This document shows positions 18,814-27,859 of a stretch of 64,000 bases of DNA, one piece after another. Within the stretch, counting starts at the first letter, position 1. Each line of letters opens with the position of its first letter. The notes under the pieces were generated by a model, which was not told where the DNA came from, ran no database searches, and saw nothing but the letters and a program-made list of their open reading frames with translations. A program made the position numbers and the translations under genes. The stretch is from CAWFKS01 sp963816435 (GTDB taxonomy: Bacteria; Pseudomonadota; Alphaproteobacteria; Rhizobiales; Rhizobiaceae), in assembly GCA_963816435.1 (NCBI GenBank), contig CAWFKS010000005.1:1-64000 (forward strand), in the 5' to 3' direction.

Positions 18814-18836
18814 CGTCCGCAACGATGTTGCGGACG
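18814..18836. terminator. Bidirectional terminator hairpin between hydrolase and nirK
   Basis: CGTCCGCAAC pairs perfectly with GTTGCGGACG across a three-base GAT loop. It lies in the 65-base gap between two convergent genes. No long T-run follows on either strand. Confidence 0.5.
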
Positions 18837-18865
18837 AGCTGCGGCACTCCTGGAGAGGGCCGGCC

Positions 18866-20044
18866 TCAGCTGAACGACTGCGGCTCGACGACCTGCGTCA
18901 TCAGTTTGTCGTTCCAGTCACCTTCGACGGCGAACTCCGCGACCGCGCCGAGAAGAAATGACTCGATGAGGTTGTGGTTCAGGTAGGCATATGTGCCGGG
19001 TTGCCGGAACGTGTATACGGCTGCCCCCGCCGACCCACCGCGAATGAACCAGGTCTCGAGATCGGTGTCGGGACGGTCCTCGAACGAACCGGATTGCCAC
19101 ACGTAGTCGCCGTGGCCGCCGATAAGGTGGGGGCGGGTGTCGCGGCTGCACTGCGCATGGACGATCAGCACGGTCTCTCCGACCGCCGCCTTCATGGCGG
19201 CGTCTCCGGTCAGTGCTCCGACCCGACCGTTGAAGACAATGTGGGTCGGGGTCAGCGTGCGCATCGCATCAAGCGAATCGGTGTAGTCGGCGATCGCGTT
19301 CTCATACGCGACGAACTCGCCGTTCTCGTCGCGCGGGATGTAGAAGTCCTGCTCGCCGACGAAGAACGCCTTGTCGTATTTGATCGGCTCGCCTTGCCGG
19401 TCCTTCAGACCATCTCGCGGCAGGACCATGATCGCTCCGTTCATGCCGTGAAGCACGTGGTAGGGCACCATCTCGGCACCTGGCGCGCAGTGATAGACGA
19501 AGACCCCGGCCTTGAGCGCGCGGAATCGCAGCACGACGTATTCACCCGGCTGGATGTGGGTGAGTTCGGCGCCACCCAGGGCGCCGGTGGCTGCGTGGAA
19601 GTCGATATTGTGCTCGAGCTGGTTGTCGGGACTGCTCTTCAGCGTCAGTTCCACGTAGTCGCCCTGATGGCACACGATCATCGGCCCCGGCACCGTGCCA
19701 TTGTAGGTAAAGGCCCAGATCTTCGTGCCGTCGTCGTCGATCTCGATCTGCTTTTCCTCGACGGTCATCTCGACCTCGACAATCTTCGGGCCTGTCGTGG
19801 CAACCTGCTCGTGCAGTGGCGTCGCCGGCGGCGGGACGAGCTTCTGCTTCACGCGCGGCAGACTACCGACGTCGACCTCTTCGGTCGGCACGCCGAGCTT
19901 TTCCTGCGGGATCATCTTCTCGGCGGCGGCGGCCTGCCCGGCGTCGGCGGGCACCACGACGGCTGCAGCGGTCCCCGCCGCCGTGGCCGTCAGAAAGCGC
20001 CGGCGCGCAGGTTTGAACGTCAGGTCGTTGTTTTCGATGGTCAA
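18866..20044 (-). CDS. nirK: Copper-containing nitrite reductase NirK
   Basis: Periplasmic enzyme that reduces nitrite to nitric oxide in denitrification. The protein is 392 residues with a Tat signal (RRRFLTATAAG, then an Ala-rich stretch ending in AGQAAAA). Copper ligands are conserved: HNIDFHAATGA carries the first type 1 His, the catalytic Asp and a type 2 His. YHCAPGAEMVPYH with the following GMNG carries the type 2 His plus type 1 Cys, His and Met. THIVFNG and RPHLIGGHGD carry the remaining active-site residues. The likely start is TTG at 20044, preceded at 5-6 bases by GGAGGAG; no ATG gives a better start. No nirV, nnrR or nor genes are nearby, and I see no FNR/NnrR box directly upstream. 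Confidence 0.93.
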   Translation of the reverse strand: MTIENNDLTFKPARRRFLTATAAGTAAAVVVPADAGQAAAAEKMIPQEKLGVPTEEVDVGSLPRVKQKLVPPPATPLHEQVATTGPKIVEVEMTVEEKQIEIDDDGTKIWAFTYNGTVPGPMIVCHQGDYVELTLKSSPDNQLEHNIDFHAATGALGGAELTHIQPGEYVVLRFRALKAGVFVYHCAPGAEMVPYHVLHGMNGAIMVLPRDGLKDRQGEPIKYDKAFFVGEQDFYIPRDENGEFVAYENAIADYTDSLDAMRTLTPTHIVFNGRVGALTGDAAMKAAVGETVLIVHAQCSRDTRPHLIGGHGDYVWQSGSFEDRPDTDLETWFIRGGSAGAAVYTFRQPGTYAYLNHNLIESFLLGAVAEFAVEGDWNDKLMTQVVEPQSFS

Positions 20045-20275
20045 GATATCTCCTCCGATCAAGCGTTTGCCCGTGAGATCCGGAGGCGCACGACGCAGCC
20101 GGCTTCGGCGCGAGGCCGCGACTCCGGACGGGACGGCAGCTAGAGGCATTCGCCGGCAGGTCAAGACGGCAGCGGGAACTGAGGGGCGGCTACTGTCGGC
20201 CGGGGCGTGCGGTTGCCTTCTTCTCATCCGCGCCTATGTGCCGGGTTTCGACAAATCGAACCGATCGGAGGACCC

Positions 20276-20350
20276 ATGCCAATTCCGAGAATGATAGCCG
20301 CCGCCGGCCTTTGCCTCGCAGTCTCCGCAACCGCGGCGGTCGCCGACGAT
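20276..20350 (+). pseudogene. Orphan 5' end of a secreted protein gene (signal peptide only)
   Basis: A strong ribosome binding site (GGAGG) precedes ATG at 20276. The first 24 codons encode a typical signal peptide, MPIPRMIAAAGLCLAVSATA followed by AVAD. After that the reading frame is the antisense of an alpha/beta hydrolase gene and stops at 20581. Only the beginning of this gene appears to remain. The original product cannot be identified. Confidence 0.6.
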
Positions 20351-20740
20351 ATGGGGAATGCCGAGATAGTCGAGCAGCGCGACGAAGTCCGACGCCATCA
20401 GGTCGTAGCCGAACGGCTCCTCGGTGCGGGTCGAGCGGCCGTGTCGCGGCGCAAATCCGCCACGATCACCTCGTGGGTCTGCGACAGCGTCCTCACCTGG
20501 CTCGCCCAGATGTCGGCATGGCCGAGGCCGCCGTGGATCAGCAGGATCGGGTCGCCCTTGTCCGCGCTGAAGACGGCATAATACATCTTGATGCCGTTGA
20601 CCGGCGCAAACCCGGATTTTTGCGGCTCTGGCATCGTCGCCGGCTCCGGCAGCGTCTGCCAGCGTTCCTCCGCCGCGGCGAACCCGCCGGCGAAGACGAG
20701 CACGAACGAGCACCGCGAGCGGTTTCAGTATGCGGACCAT
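20350..20740 (-). pseudogene. Truncated alpha/beta hydrolase remnant
   Basis: The first 130 or so codons of a secreted alpha/beta hydrolase. It starts with a signal peptide (MVRILKPLAV, then VLVFAGGFAAA after correcting one extra base near 20705). It continues with NGIKMYYAVF, ILLIHGGLGHADIW (oxyanion region) and, after a second frame break near 20448, HGRSTRTEEPFGYDL and FVALLDYLGIP. It ends abruptly there: the nucleophile elbow, acid and His are missing. The 3' side abuts the orphan signal peptide gene of the opposite strand, so a deletion has probably removed the 3' parts of two convergent genes. Confidence 0.75.
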
Positions 20741-20857
20741 TGGTCTTCCCCTTCCTTGTAGAGCAAAGGCCGATCAGCGCCTTTTCGAACGGCGGGCGCG
20801 GCCCGTCAACGCCGCGGGTCGCCAGTCAATGCGCTTGCCGTTGGGGAATGGCGTCGC

Positions 20858-22111
20858 TCAGGCGGCATGATGGATGTCGCGGCGTCCGCCTGCCGCGCGG
20901 GCCCTCAGCATGGCACGGAAGGCCTCGAAGACCTTGCGCATCTGCGGCCCCTTGTAGGGGAACAGCCGCGGCGGATCCATGTCGTGGACGATCATCGCGG
21001 TGTCGGCTTCGAAGACGAGGAGCTTGCCGTCCGGCGTCTCGGCGCAATCGATGACGAAATAGTCGAGGCCGGCGAGCCGTGCGAAATCGGCGAGCGCGGT
21101 GGCATGACGGGCGCCGAAGCCGGTGTCGAAGCCTTCCATCAGCCGTGCCTCGTCGGCGCGCTTTTCGGCATCCCCGACCATGCCGGCGTTGAGGTAGTGC
21201 AGCATCCAGTGCTTCGCGATCGCGACGTGGCAGGCGTAGGGGCGCCCGTCGACCATGGCGACGCGGTATTTGCGGAAGAAGCCGTCGGACCCGCGATAGT
21301 CGACGAACGGCGAGACGTTGAAGATTTCGCCCTCGTGGGCCGCGCAGTAGCGCGCCACCGCGGCCGCGTCGTCGAGCTTTTCCAGCCCGTGGCCGGCATG
21401 CGAGCCGACCGGCCGGGCGATGACGGGATAGCGGGTGCCGGCACCGAGGAGATCGGCCGGCGTCGTCTCGCCGCTGCCGAGCCTTTCGAGTTCCGCCCGG
21501 TCGAGCCGTACGGTCATCGGCACGTGGGTGCCGCGGGCCTGTCTGAGCGTGTGCCAGAGCTGCTCGCGCGCCAGCGACAGAAGATGCTCCGGCCGGTTGA
21601 GCACCGGCACCGGCCAATGGGCGAGGCGGGGCGCCAGCGCCTCGATCAGCGGCGCGGTGGCGTCGGATTCGCCGACGCCGACCAACAGCACGTCGTGCTC
21701 CGGCAGGTCGCGCGGAAGCTCGGCGTTCGGGCCGACGAAGGCGACGTCGAGCGTGATGCCGGAGCCTTCGAGCAGGAAATGCGCCGGCGTGTTGGCCATC
21801 AGCCCGCCGGGCGCGGCCAGCATCAGCAGCCGCAGCGGCTCGCCTCCGCCGCTCGCCTTCTGGCGGAATACGGGGCTGAGCCGGATCGCCTCGGCCTGGG
21901 CTGCCAGTCCTTCCTCCTCGTGGCCGTTGAGCAGAAGGATCGTGCCGAGGTCGAACTGCGCGGCGGCATCGCCAGGGTTCTTTTCGACGCGCTCCAGAAG
22001 CGCGTCGATGATGGCGCCATAGTCGCCGCCGCCGAAGCCGATGGCGAACAGGCGCGCCAGGCCGATCGTCTCGGGAATCTCGCGCTGGAAGGCTCTGGCG
22101 GGTGCAGGCAT
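20858..22111 (-). CDS. TPR-containing ATP-grasp (RimK-like) protein
   Basis: A cytosolic protein of 417 residues. A short tetratricopeptide-like region (about residues 30-75, VEKNPGDAAAQFDLGTILLL) is followed by a domain of ATP-grasp type. YPVIARPVGSHAGHGLEKL is the nucleotide-binding loop, DGFFRKYRVAMVDGRPYACH and VFEADTAMIVHDMD form the metal-binding acidic part. The enzyme would ligate an amino acid or amine to a carboxylate using ATP, but no substrate can be inferred. The start at 22111 was chosen because the upstream extension is low-complexity. It is divergent from the small FixK-box gene. Confidence 0.7.
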   Translation of the reverse strand: MPAPARAFQREIPETIGLARLFAIGFGGGDYGAIIDALLERVEKNPGDAAAQFDLGTILLLNGHEEEGLAAQAEAIRLSPVFRQKASGGGEPLRLLMLAAPGGLMANTPAHFLLEGSGITLDVAFVGPNAELPRDLPEHDVLLVGVGESDATAPLIEALAPRLAHWPVPVLNRPEHLLSLAREQLWHTLRQARGTHVPMTVRLDRAELERLGSGETTPADLLGAGTRYPVIARPVGSHAGHGLEKLDDAAAVARYCAAHEGEIFNVSPFVDYRGSDGFFRKYRVAMVDGRPYACHVAIAKHWMLHYLNAGMVGDAEKRADEARLMEGFDTGFGARHATALADFARLAGLDYFVIDCAETPDGKLLVFEADTAMIVHDMDPPRLFPYKGPQMRKVFEAFRAMLRARAAGGRRDIHHAA

Positions 22112-22193
22112 GGCTTGGCGTCTCCGGAAACGGCGCAGGTGCGCCCGACTGTCTCGGGAGCAGCTTGGTCCGTGCGCCTTGCGCGAGGCTGGT

Positions 22194-22207
22194 TTGATCA
22201 GGATCAA
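22194..22207. promoter_or_regulatory. Perfect FixK/FNR box
   Basis: TTGATCAGGATCAA is an exact match to the FNR/FixK consensus TTGAT-N4-ATCAA, including the C and G of the rhizobial form. It lies 70 bases before the small membrane protein at 22278 and 83 bases from the divergent ATP-grasp gene. A box centred near -41.5 would put the transcription start near 22242, which suits the rightward gene. Confidence 0.8.
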
Positions 22208-22277
22208 CGCCGTGCCGTGCGGATGGACCCAGGATGCAGTGTCGTCAGATGCACCGTCATCACTGGAGGATTTCGAC

Positions 22278-22382
22278 ATGTCCGAAGACTTCATCGCCGT
22301 CGTGGTCGTGACCGCCGCTTTCGTGTTCTTCGCCGCCGCTCTGGCCTTCGCCGACATCAGCGGCTCGCGACTGCGCCGATAG
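22278..22382 (+). CDS. Small single-span membrane protein under FixK-type control
   Basis: A 34-residue protein: MSEDFIAV, then one hydrophobic helix rich in Val, Ala and Phe, then a short basic tail GSRLRR. An ATTGGAGG-like site (CTGGAGGATT) precedes the ATG. It has no recognisable family. The perfect FixK/FNR box upstream suggests expression under low oxygen, as for the small subunits and accessory peptides found with oxidase or denitrification genes. It is followed 57 bases later by the adenine deaminase gene, which may share the transcript. Confidence 0.6.
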   Translation: MSEDFIAVVVVTAAFVFFAAALAFADISGSRLRR

Positions 22383-22439
22383 AAGCTGGCCAAACCGCCT
22401 TCGCCTTGGCAAATTCCGCCGTGAATCAGGAGAGAGTTC

Positions 22440-24251
22440 ATGGCGAAGCAGAAGGCATGGGCGGCGCCGAAGCCGTTTCATGAGGCCGCGCGCACGCTGG
22501 TCGACGTCGCGATGGGGCGCAAGCCCGCGGACCTCGTGGTGCGCAACGGCAAATGGGTGAACGTTCACTCGGGCGAGGTTATTCCGGGCACCGACCTTGC
22601 CGTTGTCGAGGGTCGCTTCGCCTATTGCGGGTCGGACGCCTCGCACGCCATCGGCGAGAACACGAAGGTCGTCGATGCCGGCGGCCGCTATCTCGTGCCC
22701 GGGCTGTGCGACGCGCACATGCACGTCGAAAGCGGCATGGTGACGGTGACGGAGTTCTGCCGCGCCGTCATTCCGCACGGCACCACCTCCATGTTCATCG
22801 ACCCGCACGAGATCGCCAACGTTCTCGGTCTGGCGGGCGTGCGGCTGATGCACGACGAAGCCGCGGCGATGCCGGTCAACGTGCACGTGCAGATGCCGTC
22901 CTGCGTGCCCTCGGCGCCGGGGCTGGAGCATGCCGGCGCCGAACTGACGGTGGAGGACGTCGCCGAGGCGATGACCTGGCCCAACATCATCGGGCTGGGC
23001 GAGGTGATGAATTTTCCCGGCGTGGCCGCCAACAACGAGGTGATGGCCGGCGAAATCGCCGAGACCGTGAAGGCCGGCAAGACCGTCGGCGGGCACTATG
23101 CCTCTCCCGATCTCGGCCTGCCGTTCCACGGCTACGTCGCCGGCGGACCGGAGGACGACCACGAGGGAACGCGCGCGGCCGACGCCATCGCCCGCGTGCG
23201 CCAGGGCATGAAGGCGATGCTGAGGCTGGGCTCGGCCTGGTACGACGTCGCCGAGCAGGTGAAGGCGGTGACCGAGCACGGCATCGACCCGCGCAACGTC
23301 ATCCTGTGCACCGACGACAGCCATTCCGGCACGCTCGTCCACGACGGCCACATGGACCGCGTCGTGCGCCACGCGATCGAGCAGGGGCTGAAGCCGGTGA
23401 CGGCGATCCAGATGGCGACGATCAACACCGCGCAGCATTTCAAGCTGGAGCGCGAGATGGGCTCGATCGCGCCCGGCCGCATCGCCGACTTCCTGATCGT
23501 GTCCAATCTGGCGGAAATGAAGATCGACGAGGTCTATGGCCGCGGGGTGCGGCTGGCGAAGTCCGGCAAGCTCGAGATCGACATGCCGGTGTGGGACTAT
23601 CCGGTGGAGGCCAAGAACACGGTCAAGCTCGGCAAGCGCCTGGCATCCGCCGACTTCGACATTCCCGCGCCCGCCGGCGCCAACGAGGTGAGGGCGCGCG
23701 TCATCGGCGTCATCGAGAACCAGGCGCCGACGAAGGCTCTGGAGGCCGATCTCAAGGTCAGCGACGGGCTGGTCGAGATGGACCGGCAGAACGACGTCTG
23801 CCAGATCGCGCTGGTCGAGCGCCATCGCGGCACGGGAGCGGTCACCAACGGCTTCGTCTCGGGCTTCGGCTACAGCGAGGACTGTGCCATCGCCTCGACC
23901 GTGGCGCACGATTCCCATCACATGATCGTCGTCGGCACCAACAAGGAAGACATGGCGCTGGCCGCCAACCGGCTGGGCGAGGTCGGCGGCGGCGTGGTGA
24001 TGTTCTCCAAGGGCAGGGAACTGGCGCTGGTCGAGATGCCGATCGCCGGGCTGATGTCGGACGAGCGCGCCGAGATCGTCGCGGAAAAGGCGGCGAAGCT
24101 GACGGCGGCGATGCGCGAGATGGGCTGTTCGCTCAACAACGCCTACATGCAGCACTCGCTGCTGGCGCTGGTGGTGATCCCGGAACTGCGGATTTCCGAC
24201 GCCGGCATTATCGACGTGACGAAGTTCGAAAAGGTCGATCTGTTCGTGTGA
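22440..24251 (+). CDS. ade: Adenine deaminase
   Basis: Metal-dependent enzyme that converts adenine to hypoxanthine and ammonia in purine salvage. The 603-residue length is normal for the Ade amidohydrolase family. Metal-binding and catalytic motifs are present: DAHMHVESGMV near residue 92, FIDPHEIANV near 120, VGGHYASPDL, and CTDDSHSG. The C-terminal domain includes NGFVSGFGYSE and TVAHDSHHMIVVG, typical of bacterial Ade. The ATG at 22440 has an AGGAGAG site just upstream. No disruption is seen. Confidence 0.95.
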   Translation: MAKQKAWAAPKPFHEAARTLVDVAMGRKPADLVVRNGKWVNVHSGEVIPGTDLAVVEGRFAYCGSDASHAIGENTKVVDAGGRYLVPGLCDAHMHVESGMVTVTEFCRAVIPHGTTSMFIDPHEIANVLGLAGVRLMHDEAAAMPVNVHVQMPSCVPSAPGLEHAGAELTVEDVAEAMTWPNIIGLGEVMNFPGVAANNEVMAGEIAETVKAGKTVGGHYASPDLGLPFHGYVAGGPEDDHEGTRAADAIARVRQGMKAMLRLGSAWYDVAEQVKAVTEHGIDPRNVILCTDDSHSGTLVHDGHMDRVVRHAIEQGLKPVTAIQMATINTAQHFKLEREMGSIAPGRIADFLIVSNLAEMKIDEVYGRGVRLAKSGKLEIDMPVWDYPVEAKNTVKLGKRLASADFDIPAPAGANEVRARVIGVIENQAPTKALEADLKVSDGLVEMDRQNDVCQIALVERHRGTGAVTNGFVSGFGYSEDCAIASTVAHDSHHMIVVGTNKEDMALAANRLGEVGGGVVMFSKGRELALVEMPIAGLMSDERAEIVAEKAAKLTAAMREMGCSLNNAYMQHSLLALVVIPELRISDAGIIDVTKFEKVDLFV

Positions 24252-24272
24252 GGCCGGTCGCGAAAGCGATTC

Positions 24273-24292
24273 CCGGCCAGGGACTTGGCCGG
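24273..24292. terminator. Hairpin between ade and trkH
   Basis: CCGGCCA at 24273-24279 pairs with TGGCCGG at 24286-24292 over a six-base loop. It sits between two convergent genes and could act in both directions. There is no T-run. Confidence 0.4.
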
Positions 24293-24322
24293 CGAGGCTG
24301 ATTCTGCTCGTGAAGACGTTCG

Positions 24323-25784
24323 CTACCGCCGCCAGAAGGTCGGCGTGAAGATCACCAGCACGGCCAGGATCTCGAGCCGCCCGAGCAGCATGGCCAGCGA
24401 CAATACCCATTTCGCCATGTCCGGCAGCGTCGAGAAGTTGCCGGCCGGGCCGATGATGTCGCCGAGGCCGGGGCCGACATTGGTCAGCGCCGTCAGCGCG
24501 CCGGTCATCGAGGTGATCAGGTCGAGCCCGGTGGCGGCGAGCAGGATGATCATGATCGCCCAGATGACGAAGAAGGACGAGATGAACAGCACCACCGCGC
24601 GCTGCATGTCGGCGTCGACGGGGCGGTCGCCATAGCGCACCGTCAGCACCGTGTTCGGGAAGACGAAGCGGCGCAGGCCGTTGGCCAGCAGCTCGAACAT
24701 GATGAGGAAGCGATAGGCCTTGATGCCGCCCGCGGTCGAGCCCGAGCAGCCGCCGAGGAAGGTCGCCACGAACACGCAGGCCACCGCGAACGGGCCCCAC
24801 AACGAATAGTCGGTGCTGGCATAGCCCGTCGTGGTGATGATCGAGGTGAGATTGAAGGCCGAATGCGTGAGCGCCGTGAAGAACGGCATGCTCCGAGGAT
24901 ACCCGCAGATAGATCGCGACGGCCAGCACGAACACCGCGATATAGCCGAGATAGACGCGGATCTGCGGGTCGCGCAGCGAATAGAGCCGGCCGCGCAGCG
25001 TGAACAGGATCAGGATCGAGAACGGCATGCCGCCGGCGAACATGAAGAATGTGGCCACCCACAGAAGCGGCAGGTTGTTGCCATAGGCGCCCATCGAGGC
25101 GTCGTGGGTGGAAAAGCCGCCGGTCGAAAGCGTCGTCATGGCGTGGTTGAGCGCGTCGAAGCCGCTCATGCCCGTCGCCGCGTAGCCGATGCCGCAGGCG
25201 ATCGTCAGCGCCGCGTAGACCGACAGCAGCGCCAGGGAATAGGTGGAGAAGCGCTCGTACGGGCGGTCATCGGTGCTCGAGGACTCGATGTTGAAATAGG
25301 AAACGCCGCCGACATTCAGGAACGGCAGGATGAACAGGCCGAGCGCGATGACGCCGAGACCGCCGATCCACTGCAGGATCGAGCGCCACAAGAGCAGGCC
25401 CGGCGGCAGGTGGTCGAGGCCGGTGATGACCGTGCTGCCGGTGGTGGTGAGCGCGGAGACCGATTCGAAGATGGCGTCGGCGAGGTCGAGCTCCAGCGAG
25501 GAGGCCAGCAGCGGCACCGCGCCGACGATCACGGTGGTCAGCCACAGCAGGTTGACGACGAAGAAGCCGAAGCGCGACGACAGCGCCGGAGCGCGACCCT
25601 GCGTGGCGAGTGCGACAGCCAGCCCCAGGCCGCCGGTGAACAGGGCGGAGAAGCCGAACACCTGCCAGTCGGACGAGACACCGTAATAGAGGTCGACGGC
25701 GGCCGGGATCAGCATGGCCACCGCGAGATAGATCATGAAGATCGCGGCAACGTGGATCGCGGCGCGGACGGCGAGATAATTCAA
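24323..25784 (-). CDS. trkH: Trk-type potassium uptake channel TrkH (frameshifted near 24890)
   Basis: Inner-membrane potassium-translocating subunit of about 486 residues. The selectivity-filter-like repeats are visible: ALTTTGSTVITGL, MTTLSTGGFSTHD, STIITTTGYAST-like IITTTGYASTDY, and ALTNVGPGLG. CSGSTAGGIKAYR is the typical intracellular helix motif. The sequence is broken after YLRVSSE; removing one base at 24890 restores MPFFTALTHSAFNLTSI. I chose TTG at 25784 (LNYLAVRAAIHV) as the start since the first membrane helix begins there, but this start is uncertain and an ATG at 25934 is possible. The partner trkA is not in this window. Confidence 0.85.
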
Positions 25785-25932
25785 GGAAGGCCGTTCCCGG
25801 GATTGACGCTGCGTTTGCTCCGCGGGCGGCCTCTGGCCGGGCCGCGCCGGGCAGACAGTGGCCTCGCTCGGCGGATTATGCAATAGCCGCTCGGGGAGCA
25901 GGTCCGCAAGGGCAGCCGAACGGAGCCGTCGC

Positions 25933-27190
25933 ATGAGCCGATTTCAAGCCGGTGTGGCCGAGGCCGCGGAAGCCATGCGCGAGCTTTTCGCGCCGACCCC
26001 GCTGCAGGAAAACGACTATCTTTCCAAGAAGACCGGCGCGCGCGTGTTCCTGAAGCGCGAGGACCTGACCCCGGTCCGCTCCTACAAGATCCGCGGCGCC
26101 TTCAATTTCTTCCGCAAGGCGCTGGCCGGCGGCGCGGCGCCCGAGGTGTTCGTGTGCGCCTCGGCCGGCAACCATGCGCAGGGCTTCGCCTTCGTCTGCC
26201 GGCATTTCGGCCGCAAGGGCGTCGTCTTCATGCCGGTGACGACGCCGCAGCAGAAGATCGACAAGACGCGCCTGTTCGGTGGCGAGTTCGTGGAAATCCG
26301 GCTGGTCGGCGACTTCTTCGACGAGTGCCAGGATGCGGCAGGGCAGTTCGCGGCCGAAACCGGCGGACATCTCGTGCCGCCCTTCGACGATCCCGACATC
26401 ATCGAGGGCCAGGCGACGGTGGCCCACGAGATCGCCGCCCAGATGCCGTCGCAGGACGGCCCCGACATGCTGCTGATGCCCGTCGGCGGCGGCGGGCTGT
26501 CGGCAGGCGTGACGCGCTACATGCGCGAGGCCGGGCGCGACATGCGCTTCGTCTTCGCCGAACCTGCCGGCGCGCCGAGCCTGAAACGCAGTCTCGAGGC
26601 GGGAAAGCGCGTCAAGCTCGAGCGGCTCGACAATTTCGTCGACGGTGCCGCGGTCGCGCAGATCGGCCGCGAGCCGTTCCGGCTGCTCAAGTCCTTTGCG
26701 GCCGAGGACGTGCATCTCGTGCCGGAAAACCGGCTGTGCGGCACCATCATCGAGATGCTCAACGTCGAGGGCGTGGTGCTGGAACCGGCCGGCGCGCTGG
26801 CGATCGACATGCTGAAGGATTTTTCGAAGCGCGAACTGAAAGGCAAGACGGTCGTCGCGCTGGTCTCGGGCGGCAATTTCGACTTCGAGCGGCTGCCGGA
26901 CGTCAAGGAGCGGGCGCTGCGATTCGAGGGGCTGAAGAAATATTTCGTCTTCCGCTTTCCACAGCGGCCGGGCGCGCTGCGCGATTTCCTCGATCTGCTG
27001 GGGCCCGACGACGACATCACCCGCTTCGAATACCTGAAGAAGTCGGCGCGCAATTTCGGCTCGGTGCTGATCGGCATCGAGACGAAGGAGCGGCGCGCCT
27101 TCGACGTGCTGCGAAGCGAAATTCGACGAGGCGGGCTGGGCCTACCAGGACATCACCGAAAACGAGACACTGTCGGGGCTGATCGTATGA
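25933..27190 (+). CDS. ilvA: Threonine ammonia-lyase (frameshifted near 27115)
   Basis: PLP-dependent threonine dehydratase, the first step of isoleucine synthesis, about 418 residues. The lysine motif RSYKIRGAFNFF is at about residue 58. ASAGNHAQGFAF is the phosphate-binding region, PVGGGGLSAG the glycine loop, and the C-terminal regulatory ACT-like domain begins near YFVFRFPQRPGALRDF. This shorter regulatory domain with the TDCEYLKK-like FEYLKKSARNFG matches the form common in alphaproteobacteria. One extra base near 27115 shifts the last 25 codons. Correcting it gives KFDEAGWAYQDITENETLSG and then LIV with a stop overlapping the next start (ATGA). Confidence 0.92.
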
Positions 27191-27754
27191 CGGTTTTTGT
27201 CGTGCTGTTCCGGGGCGTCAATGGCGGGGCCGACCCAGCTGCCGGATGAAGCGCCGCGCGAGAGCGTTGGGCGAGGCGGGGTTCGAGAACGTCGCGACCT
27301 ACATCAACAGCGGCAATGCCGTTCGTGCCAGGACCGGCCTGTCGCGAAAGGCCGCGCACGACCTGGTCGCGGAGGTTTGCCGAAGGGAATTCGGCTTCGA
27401 GAAAGACATCCATCTGGTCTCGAAGACGGAATGGGCAAAGTTGATCGCCGACAATCCATTCCCGGATGCGACCGAAGTCGGCAAATTCCTGCATGCGGCG
27501 GTGCTGGAACGGCAGCCGGAACCTGGCCGGATCGGAGCATTGCGCGGATACGCCGATGCCCGGTGAGCGGATCGAGATGGTGGGGCGTGTCTGCTATCTT
27601 CATACGCCCCACGGCTTCGGCACGTCCAAGCTTGCCGAAAGGTTCGACAAGGGCATCGGGGTGCCGAATACGGCGCGCAACTGGGAACACCGAGGAACTG
27701 AAGATGGTGGACGAGCGAAGCCGACTAGCATATTCGTCCGGCCGAATTCGTTGA
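27187..27754 (+). CDS. DUF1697 family protein (four frameshifts)
   Basis: Restoring the frame at four places gives a continuous 187-residue DUF1697 protein: MTVFVVLFRGVN, then GGPTQLP, MKRRARALGEAGF, ENVATYINSGNAV, VSKTEWAKLIADNPFP, VCYLHTPHGFGTSKLAERF and TARNWNTEELKMVDER. The extra bases are near 27228, 27243, 27562 and 27688. The start codon overlaps the ilvA stop (ATGA), so the two are probably translationally coupled. The family has no assigned reaction. As read the gene is dead, but the clean restoration suggests sequence errors. Confidence 0.75.
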
Positions 27755-27798
27755 ATTCGCGAGCCAAAAAGATGCCCCACATGTGTCTCATGCTATAG

Positions 27799-27841
27799 GC
27801 AGCCGCCATTTGGTGTCCTAAAAGCAGGGCTGCATTTTTTT
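27799..27841 (+). terminator. Possible terminator before kaiC
   Basis: GCAGCC at 27799-27804 and GGCTGC at 27828-27833 can pair, and the second arm is followed by A and seven T residues. The loop is long (23 bases), so folding is less certain. It would end the ilvA-DUF1697 transcript and lies 19 bases before the kaiC start. Confidence 0.4.
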
Positions 27842-27859
27842 AATTTGGCGTGACTCGCG

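Noticed and set aside
20045..20275. FNR/NnrR box for nirK
   Set aside because: I looked for TTG-N8-CAA patterns upstream of nirK and saw none that is convincing.
22260..25934. A 1224-codon minus-strand frame
   Set aside because: It combines the true TrkH N terminus with antisense of adenine deaminase; no single protein would look like this.
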